Shown here piece after piece: positions 1-4,763 of a DNA stretch of 7,418 nucleotides. The translations under genes were made by a program, and so were the position numbers. Source of the stretch: CAZRUA01 sp964603125 (GTDB lineage Bacteria; Bacteroidota; Bacteroidia; B-17B0; Aurantibacillaceae); the NCBI GenBank assembly GCA_964603125.1, contig CAZRUA010000138.1:1-7418 (forward strand), in the 5' to 3' direction. The notes beneath the pieces are model-generated. The model had not been told where the DNA came from and did not search any database. It saw only the letters and a program-made list of their open reading frames with translations. Within the stretch, counting starts at the first letter, position 1, and each line of letters starts with the position of its first letter.

Positions 1-369
1 ACCCGCATCGTTCAAAATGTTACTAGCTGTGATAAAAGTTACAGCACTAACACTGCCGAAAGCGGCTGCTAAAGCGGCTGCATTTGGAACGTCAAGTTTA
101 AAACGTAATAATTTAAAGCTATATATTGGAATTAAAATAGCCATAATTATTGAGGCTGCTAAAACCATTAAAACTTCTGAGTTCAAGCCACTATGGTGTA
201 ATTCAACTCCACCTTTAAAGCCAATAGCCATTAAGAGGTAAAGGGAAATGAACTTCGAAATCGGACTTGGAATCTCTAAATCTGATTTTAATAAAATGGC
301 TATTAAGCCAACAAAAAAGAATGGCACCGGTGGCGCAAAAAAATTGTGCAAAAGATGTTGTATATCCAT
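1..369 (-). CDS. sbtA: SbtA-like sodium-dependent bicarbonate permease, N-terminal part
   Basis: This gene starts at ATG 369-367 and runs off the left edge, leaving 123 codons. I translated it by hand from the minus strand. Four hydrophobic segments are visible, at about residues 10-27, 39-57, 64-84 and 97-119. The stretch LMAIGFKGGVEL (47-57) and the alanine-rich run followed by GSVSAVTF (105-112) match what I recall of the N-terminal half of cyanobacterial SbtA (Sbt_1/DUF897 family), an inner-membrane Na+/HCO3- symporter of about 370 aa. Only about a third of the protein is visible, so substrate cannot be judged. In a heterotroph, bicarbonate uptake would feed anaplerotic carboxylation or pH balance; that is inference. 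It is the last gene seen in the minus-strand series, 88 bp after the small protein at 458-784. No perfect -7 box lies in that gap, so read-through from upstream is possible. Other permease families are less likely because of the GSVSAVT motif. Confidence 0.85.
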   Translation of the reverse strand, partial: MDIQHLLHNFFAPPVPFFFVGLIAILLKSDLEIPSPISKFISLYLLMAIGFKGGVELHHSGLNSEVLMVLAASIIMAILIPIYSFKLLRFKLDVPNAAALAAAFGSVSAVTFITASNILNDAG

Positions 370-421
370 GACATCTAGGTTTTGAAAATGAAAAAAATAA
401 TAAAGAATTGGCCTAATTTAA

Positions 422-447
422 ATTCGACTAGGTTGAAGGTGTCGAAT
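422..447 (-). terminator. Possible weak hairpin after the small TM gene
   Basis: A 7-bp perfect inverted repeat (attcgac 422-428, gtcgaat 441-447) with a 12-nt loop lies 10 nt beyond the TGA of the gene at 458-784. Read on the minus strand it is followed by an AT-rich stretch (TTAAATTAGG) and not by a clean U-tract. It could be a weak terminator, a processing site or a protein-binding palindrome. It sits between the small gene and the sbtA-like gene, so it may lower expression of the latter. Confidence 0.3.
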
Positions 448-457
448 CATTAATTTA

Positions 458-784
458 TCAGAAGTAGGTAATAAGCTGTTTATGAAGCAAAAATAGCTTT
501 TGCTTCTCAGTATATTTCTGAATAGGCTGTGATAAGTTGTGGAATATTGTATTTGGCAAAACAGCCTTTGAGCAGAAATTATCAAAGTCAAAATCTATGA
601 ATAAAAATACATCATCAGAATCTTTTTCTTTGTTTTTTACTAATTCGCTATACTCTTCATCAATATCTTCTTCACTAGAGTAATCATTGCTTATAGAGCC
701 AATAACAAAAAATAAAAACAAGGACAATAGTATAGATGATACTAATGATTTGTATTTAATTATTTTATTTCTTGTGAAGTTCAC
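458..784 (-). CDS. Small one-TM protein of unknown function (paralog A)
   Basis: A 108-aa protein that I do not recognise. It has a basic N-terminus (R5, K7, K10, K12), one hydrophobic segment at about 14-32, then a strongly acidic stretch (E38-E47) and a second acidic, aromatic stretch around 59-70. It ends in QLITYF. Positive charges before the single segment suggest N-in, C-out topology; the segment could instead be an uncleaved or cleaved signal. There is no lipobox. It aligns without gaps to the 108-aa protein at 1689-2015 (about 36 identical positions by hand count, densest at 15-49 and at the QLITY end), which is the best evidence that both are real genes. The start is GTG (784-782): neither frame contains any ATG, and an in-frame TAA lies upstream at 826-824. 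A -7 box lies 5 nt before the GTG. The gene follows the DUF2490 gene by 46 bp. Confidence 0.78.
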   Translation of the reverse strand: MNFTRNKIIKYKSLVSSILLSLFLFFVIGSISNDYSSEEDIDEEYSELVKNKEKDSDDVFLFIDFDFDNFCSKAVLPNTIFHNLSQPIQKYTEKQKLFLLHKQLITYF

Positions 785-789
785 TATTA

Positions 790-817
790 CAAATATATGA
801 ATTAGTTTTAATTGGAA
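790..817 (-). promoter_or_regulatory. Bacteroidota-type promoter before paralog A
   Basis: Minus strand: a perfect -7 box TATATTTG (797-790) is preceded by a 17-nt spacer and TTC (817-815) where TTG is expected at -33. The box ends 5 nt before the GTG of the gene at 458-784. Transcription would therefore begin at or within a few bases of the start codon. The -33 element is imperfect. Confidence 0.55.
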
Positions 818-830
818 CGACTTTTAGATT

Positions 831-1595
831 TTAATTAGACTGAGTTTTCTTTTTGTAAAAGTTTATTGATGAGCTTAAACCAATTTGAATGGTGTTGTTG
901 TTTTCCACTTTAATCCCATCACTTTTAAAAACAAGTTGGTTTAAATAGCCTACCTCTAGTCGGCCAAGTTTTGGTATTCTATATCCAAATGCTATATAAG
1001 CTCTATTTTGGTCAAGAATGTTATAGCCAACATGTTTTCCGAAATTCACAAATATTTCATCATATACCGAAACATAAAATGATTTGTCAACTATTTCTTT
1101 TCCTTTAAATGGAATTGAAACTCTCGTCATGGGTCTAAAGCGATTTGAATAAACTGCGTCTCCAGGTTTGTAAACTCCATCTTGTAATGTAGGCGTGTTA
1201 ACAAATCTTTGTTCCAGTCTGTATCTGTTTATTATTTCAAATCGTCCGTTTTGATTTTTTAGTTGCACTTGTTCCCAAATTCTATTTTCAGGGAAAGTTG
1301 CTTTAACAGGAAATTCACCATAGGGATAAGTGTTTACGAAACAGTAACCAGCAGTTAAGGTTGTGTTTGCATTGGCGTAGTAGTTAATTCCAGTGCGTAA
1401 TAGTAACTGTTGCCAGTTTACACCAAAATCATGTCTGCGAAATTGAGCTTCTAAATGTAAGCCCCATTTTTCGGATAGTTTATGATTACCAAAATACATC
1501 AACCAAGCGTTGTTATTGTTTGTGTACTGTCTGGTTTGTGCCGAAATATTTATTGACAATATAGCACAGCAAGTTATTAAGATTATTTTTTTCAT
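831..1595 (-). CDS. DUF2490 family outer-membrane beta-barrel protein
   Basis: A 254-aa protein with a signal peptide (MKK, hydrophobic core 4-16, probable cleavage after A19 in NISA|QTRQ). The mature part alternates short amphipathic strands typical of a small outer-membrane barrel. The pattern matches the DUF2490 family as I recall it: an N-terminal W-L-M-Y-F-G strand, RTGINYY and TLTAGYCFVNTYPYG in the first half, the WEQ motif, the RYRLEQRF strand, and the paired strands AYIAFGYRI and LEVGYLNQLVF near the C-terminus. The last strand (NTIQIGLSSSINF) is followed by a short basic tail, KKKTQSN. DUF2490 has no established function; transport or sensing across the outer membrane cannot be told apart here. 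It lies between two paralogous one-TM genes, 93 bp after one and 46 bp before the other. I found no perfect -7 box directly upstream, so it may be read from the promoter at 2020-2047. ATG start at 1595-1593. Confidence 0.9.
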   Translation of the reverse strand: MKKIILITCCAILSINISAQTRQYTNNNNAWLMYFGNHKLSEKWGLHLEAQFRRHDFGVNWQQLLLRTGINYYANANTTLTAGYCFVNTYPYGEFPVKATFPENRIWEQVQLKNQNGRFEIINRYRLEQRFVNTPTLQDGVYKPGDAVYSNRFRPMTRVSIPFKGKEIVDKSFYVSVYDEIFVNFGKHVGYNILDQNRAYIAFGYRIPKLGRLEVGYLNQLVFKSDGIKVENNNTIQIGLSSSINFYKKKTQSN

Positions 1596-1688
1596 TTGAT
1601 TTTTTTTAATAGTTGTTTTGATAACGCTTCGAGATAAAATATTAGTTTTACTCTGTTGTTAAAATGAATTATAACTAGAAAAAGAAAA

Positions 1689-2015
1689 TCAAGCGTAGGT
1701 AATTAATTGCTGATTGGTGAGATAAATCTTTTTTGAAACAAAAAGATGTATACGGGAATTTTTATTTGCAAAATAGAAGCATTCTAAAGGTGTATTCTCG
1801 AATTTTATGGTGTTAAATTCTATTTCTGCGAAAATAAAAGTTTTAGCGAAGTCAACTTTGTTTTTTTGCACTAGTTCAATTAATTCTTCATTTACTTCCT
1901 CTTCACCACAATAATCTAGACCAATCGAACTAATCACAAAAGTTAAAAAAAGCAGAAGTAATGTCGCCGAAACGAATGTTTTATGTTTTCTAACTATGTT
2001 TTTTAATTTTAACAC
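1689..2015 (-). CDS. Small one-TM protein of unknown function (paralog B)
   Basis: A 108-aa protein, unrecognised, and a diverged paralog of the one at 458-784 (about one third identity, no gaps, same length). It has a basic N-terminus (K3, K5, R9, K10, K12), one hydrophobic segment at about 14-33, an acidic segment (E38-E47), a hydrophobic middle (60-67) and a C-terminal QLITYA. Conserved between the two are VS..LL.LFL.FVI.SI..DY..EE...EE..ELV (15-49) and the last residues. C36 follows the hydrophobic segment, but the preceding residues (LDY) do not form a lipobox and the paralog has serine there, so a lipoprotein is unlikely. The start is GTG (2015-2013): the frame is open upstream only to a TAA at 2060-2058 and contains no ATG, and the paralog uses GTG at the same alignment position. 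A perfect -7 box ends 4 nt upstream. The gene lies 92 bp after the PLP-enzyme gene. Confidence 0.78.
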   Translation of the reverse strand: MLKLKNIVRKHKTFVSATLLLLFLTFVISSIGLDYCGEEEVNEELIELVQKNKVDFAKTFIFAEIEFNTIKFENTPLECFYFANKNSRIHLFVSKKIYLTNQQLITYA

Positions 2016-2019
2016 ACAG

Positions 2020-2047
2020 CAAATGTAGAGAATTAATTTTTTAATAA
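2020..2047 (-). promoter_or_regulatory. Bacteroidota-type promoter before paralog B
   Basis: Minus strand: a perfect -7 box TACATTTG (2027-2020), a 17-nt spacer, then TTA (2047-2045) in place of the -33 TTG. The box ends 4 nt before the GTG start, predicting a transcript with almost no leader. The layout matches the promoter before paralog A (same box, same spacer length, imperfect -33). Confidence 0.55.
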
Positions 2048-2107
2048 GATTAATGTATTAACAATTTTTAGGAAAGTTGTTATTGTTAAGCAATAGAGTT
2101 GTAATTG

Positions 2108-2959
2108 CTAATTTACTTTAGATGAGAAATCAGATTTAACAATAACTATTGTTTCATGTGGCTTAAAGAAGTTTTGTTTTAGTAAATCAAATACAGCGTA
2201 AAACAGTTTGGCATTATATTGTAAATCTAGTTTTAAATGATGTTCAGTATTTATTTGTTCCGAAAATTGTATTAAATCCGAAGTGGTTTTTGCATAACCA
2301 CCAAAATGGTAGTTGTTGTTTACTATTAATTGATTTTGGTTAAAGTAATCATTTACATGAGTGTAATTTAAAATTTCAGTTCGCATAAAATCACCTTTTA
2401 AAACAGGAATTGATAAAAGTTTTTGCTCCGGTTTAATACTTGATAGAATTCCAGCGGCTGTTCCTCCTGTTCCACTTGCACAGCATATTGTGTCAAAACC
2501 TATATCTATTTGATTTATAATTTCTCTGCATCCTTTTACCGCCAAATCATTTGTTCCGCCTTCAGGTAAAACTAAGGGATTATTATCACTAATAAATCGG
2601 TTTATTTCTTCGGCTTTTTCTTTTAATCGGTAATCTTTGCGGCTCACAAAAATAAGTTCCATTCCATTCTTCTCAGCAGTTTTAAGCACATCATTTAATT
2701 CTCTAACTTCTTCACCACGAATTACACCATAACTTTTTAGGCCATTTTCCTTACAGGCAAATGATGTAGCTAAAATATGATTTGAGTAAGCTCCTCCAAA
2801 TGTAAGTATTGAAGAATAGTTATTTTCAATGGCATGTTTAATATTGTATTTTAGTTTAAAGTATTTATTTCCTCCATATTCAGGATGAATTAAATCTAAT
2901 CGTAAAACGTACAATTTTTGAGTACGTTCTTTTATATGTATTTCAGTTAGTAAATTCAT
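2108..2959 (-). CDS. PLP-dependent enzyme, ACC deaminase / D-cysteine desulfhydrase family
   Basis: A 283-aa fold-type II (tryptophan synthase beta superfamily) PLP enzyme, cytoplasmic. The PLP lysine is K32 in GGNKYFKLKYN. The Ser-Asn of GGAYSNH (S59, N60) matches the active-site Ser/Asn of ACC deaminase. SGTGGT (162-167) is the phosphate loop, and LPEGGTND (131-138) is a family hallmark. Y222 (HFGGYAK) and Y248 (LQYNAK) match the two active-site tyrosines. The family either opens aminocyclopropane-carboxylate or eliminates H2S from D-cysteine. At the position of ACC deaminase Glu295 there is N249, and the usual C-terminal HTGG (HLGG in ACC deaminase) is replaced by KSDF (275-278), so neither substrate can be assigned. 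Length is slightly short for the family (about 300-340). ATG start at 2959-2957, 8 residues before the first family-like strand. It is divergent from the PorG-like gene with a 99-bp shared upstream region. Confidence 0.92.
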   Translation of the reverse strand: MNLLTEIHIKERTQKLYVLRLDLIHPEYGGNKYFKLKYNIKHAIENNYSSILTFGGAYSNHILATSFACKENGLKSYGVIRGEEVRELNDVLKTAEKNGMELIFVSRKDYRLKEKAEEINRFISDNNPLVLPEGGTNDLAVKGCREIINQIDIGFDTICCASGTGGTAAGILSSIKPEQKLLSIPVLKGDFMRTEILNYTHVNDYFNQNQLIVNNNYHFGGYAKTTSDLIQFSEQINTEHHLKLDLQYNAKLFYAVFDLLKQNFFKPHETIVIVKSDFSSKVN

Positions 2960-2997
2960 TAATTAACGCCTAAATTATGATTTTTGAGACTTTATTC

Positions 2998-3024
2998 TTG
3001 AAAAAACAATAAAACTTATATTTT
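2998..3024 (+). promoter_or_regulatory. Possible promoter for the porG-uppS-bamA cluster
   Basis: TTG (2998-3000), a 16-nt spacer, and TATATTTT (3017-3024), which matches the Bacteroidota -7 consensus TAnnTTTG except for the last base. It would start transcription around 3030, leaving a leader of about 28 nt. The spacer is slightly short, so this is only a candidate. Confidence 0.4.
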
Positions 3025-3058
3025 ACCGTTTTAATAAAATGTTGTAAATTGCATCATT

Positions 3059-3916
3059 ATGCGTAAGTTATTAGTAGTCATTTTCAGTTTGTTATGCCTT
3101 AATTTTAATGCACAACATGATGATCATAGGAAGTTGTATTCACATGATATTGGCTTTTTTCTTGGAGGAAGCTATTATACAGGCGACTTAAATCCTAGAA
3201 AGCATTTTGCATCTACTCAACTTGCTGGTGGTGTTTTTTATCGGTTTAATTTAAATTCGCGCTTAGCTTTTAGAGCTGGCGTTAATTATGGAAGTTTACA
3301 AGGTGATGATAGTCAGACAGATGAGATTGATCAAATAGAAAGAAATCTTAATTTTAAAACGAATTTATACGAAGCGAATGGATTGGTTGAATTCAACTTT
3401 TTTGACTATGCAATAGGTCATAGCAAATTTGTTTTTAGCCCATATTTGTACTTAGGAATTGCTGGTTATCACTTTAAACCTATGGGAAATTATGGCAATC
3501 AATGGTATAGTTTGCAAGATTTATCTACTGAAGGGCAGGGAACACTTCAAAATCCTGATCAAAAGCAGTATAAGTTAAATCAAATTTCAGTTCCTTTTGG
3601 TTTAGGTTTTAAATTAAATATGGCTAAGCGTTTTGGTTTAGGCTTTGAATGGGGCCCACGTAAGTGTTTTACGGATTATATTGATGATGTTAGTAAAAGT
3701 TATGTTAATTCTTCTCAATTGGCTGCCGAAAAAGGAGCGTTAGCAGGTTTTTTCAGTGACAGAAGCACGCGACAAGATTTACTTTCTGGTAATGCTGGAA
3801 AAGCACGAGGTAATCAGTATATTAAAGATTGGTACTATTATTTTGGATTCACGCTTAATTTCCGCTTAATAGCTCGCCCAAAAGCATGTAATGCCTATTC
3901 AGGAAAACGTCAATAA
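3059..3916 (+). CDS. porG: DUF6089 family outer-membrane protein, PorG-like (T9SS)
   Basis: A 285-aa outer-membrane barrel protein. Its signal peptide is residues 1-18 (probable cleavage FNA|QHDD). It opens with DIGFFLGGSYYTGDLNP (30-46), the characteristic first strand and loop of DUF6089. The hallmark RKCFTDYIDDVS (201-212) lies in the C-terminal half, and the last strand (YYYFGFTLNFRL) is followed by a short tail containing C277. From family knowledge, the Porphyromonas gingivalis member PorG (PG0189) is a type IX secretion component working with the PorK/PorN ring, and it too sits just upstream of uppS and bamA. The PorG role here is inferred from family and gene order; no other T9SS gene is in the window. 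Two cysteines, C203 and C277, remain after signal cleavage. The ATG at 3059 begins a clean signal peptide. uppS follows after 45 bp, so co-transcription is likely. Confidence 0.8.
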   Translation: MRKLLVVIFSLLCLNFNAQHDDHRKLYSHDIGFFLGGSYYTGDLNPRKHFASTQLAGGVFYRFNLNSRLAFRAGVNYGSLQGDDSQTDEIDQIERNLNFKTNLYEANGLVEFNFFDYAIGHSKFVFSPYLYLGIAGYHFKPMGNYGNQWYSLQDLSTEGQGTLQNPDQKQYKLNQISVPFGLGFKLNMAKRFGLGFEWGPRKCFTDYIDDVSKSYVNSSQLAAEKGALAGFFSDRSTRQDLLSGNAGKARGNQYIKDWYYYFGFTLNFRLIARPKACNAYSGKRQ

Positions 3917-3932
3917 ATTCAATAAAAATTCT

Positions 3933-3940
3933 TACTTTCG
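3933..3940 (+). promoter_or_regulatory. Possible internal -7 box before uppS
   Basis: TACTTTCG matches the Bacteroidota -7 consensus TAnnTTTG at all but one fixed position and lies 21 nt before the uppS ATG. No TTG is found 17-20 nt upstream. It may give uppS-bamA some expression independent of the porG promoter. Weak. Confidence 0.3.
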
Positions 3941-3961
3941 CGCGCTATTTTAACGTATTTC

Positions 3962-4705
3962 ATGTCATTTAAAGAACAAATAAATTCAAGTAAGTTGCCT
4001 AAGCATATTGCCATAATAATGGATGGAAATGGGCGTTGGGCAAAACAACAAGGTGAAGAACGCATTTTTGGGCATCAAAATGGGGTTTCATCCGTAAGAG
4101 ATACTGCCGAGGCTTGTGCGGAAATTGGTGTTCAGTACCTTACATTGTACGCTTTTAGCACTGAAAATTGGAATCGACCTAAAGATGAGGTTAATGCTTT
4201 GATGGAGCTTTTAGTTAGCACAATTACTGCAGAAACACCTACTTTGAATAAGAATAATATTAAGCTTGAAACAATAGGAGATGTTAATTCTTTGCCTGCT
4301 AGCTGTATTCAAGAGTTAAATGAAGCAAAAGCAGCAACGGCAGGTAATACGCGAATGACAATGATTTTAGCTCTTTCTTATTCCTCAAAATGGGAGATTG
4401 TTGAAGCAGTAAAAAAAATAGCTGAAGAGGTTGAAAGTGGTAAATTAAAATCTTCGGATATTACCGAGAAAAACTTCGGAGATTATTTGTGTACAAAGGG
4501 AATTCCTGACCCTGAATTAATGATAAGAACCAGCGGAGAGCATCGTATTAGTAACTTTTTGCTATGGCAAATTGCTTATGCTGAGTTTTATTTTACCGAA
4601 GTTTTATGGCCTGATTTCTCGAAAGAGAATTTATATGAAGCAATTGTTGATTTTCAAAATCGTGAACGACGTTTTGGTAAAACAAGCGAGCAATTGGCTT
4701 TTTAA
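3962..4705 (+). CDS. uppS: Isoprenyl transferase (undecaprenyl diphosphate synthase)
   Basis: A 247-aa cis-prenyltransferase that condenses isopentenyl diphosphate units onto farnesyl diphosphate to give the C55 carrier lipid for peptidoglycan and surface polysaccharides; it acts at the cytoplasmic membrane face. Family motifs are complete: HIAIIMDGNGRWAK (15-28) with catalytic D21, the GH pair in FGHQNG, LTLYAFSTENWNRP (60-73), and RTSGEHRISNFLLWQ (189-203) followed by AYAEF. R189, R195, S197 and E208 correspond to E. coli R194, R200, S202 and E213, the pyrophosphate- and Mg-binding residues, with a constant offset of five that also fits D21/D26. WPDF (216-219) and the C-terminal RERRFG are also present. 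Length is typical. ATG at 3962 is the natural start, with DGNGRW at the usual distance. bamA follows after 58 bp. Product chain length cannot be read from sequence alone; C55 is assumed from family and context. Confidence 0.97.
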   Translation: MSFKEQINSSKLPKHIAIIMDGNGRWAKQQGEERIFGHQNGVSSVRDTAEACAEIGVQYLTLYAFSTENWNRPKDEVNALMELLVSTITAETPTLNKNNIKLETIGDVNSLPASCIQELNEAKAATAGNTRMTMILALSYSSKWEIVEAVKKIAEEVESGKLKSSDITEKNFGDYLCTKGIPDPELMIRTSGEHRISNFLLWQIAYAEFYFTEVLWPDFSKENLYEAIVDFQNRERRFGKTSEQLAF

Positions 4706-4763
4706 AATGATAAAAAATGTTAATCCTACATACCAAATCAAAAGTAAACCCGTTTTTTGTACT

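Noticed and set aside
65..84. Short direct repeat gcggctgc...gcggctgc
   Set aside because: It encodes the alanine-rich AAALAAA stretch of the permease helix; codon repetition explains it.
17..241. Open frame of 74 codons on the plus strand
   Set aside because: It lies antisense to the sbtA-like gene, whose minus-strand translation gives a recognisable membrane protein; the plus-strand product resembles nothing.
1689..2015. Lipoprotein signal in paralog B (C36 after the hydrophobic segment)
   Set aside because: Residues before the Cys (LDY) do not fit a lipobox and paralog A has Ser at that position.
458..2015. Toxin-antitoxin or composite transposon reading of the two flanking small genes
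   Set aside because: The flanking genes are diverged same-strand membrane proteins, not inverted or near-identical repeats, with no transposase or toxin motif.
2089..2109. 6-bp inverted repeat (agcaat/attgct, 9-nt loop) at the end of the PLP-enzyme gene
   Set aside because: Short AT-rich stem overlapping the stop codon with no T-tract after it; not distinguishable from chance in AT-rich DNA.
4572..4763. N-terminal extension of the bamA frame
   Set aside because: It overlaps the conserved end of uppS in another frame and precedes a clean signal peptide at 4764.
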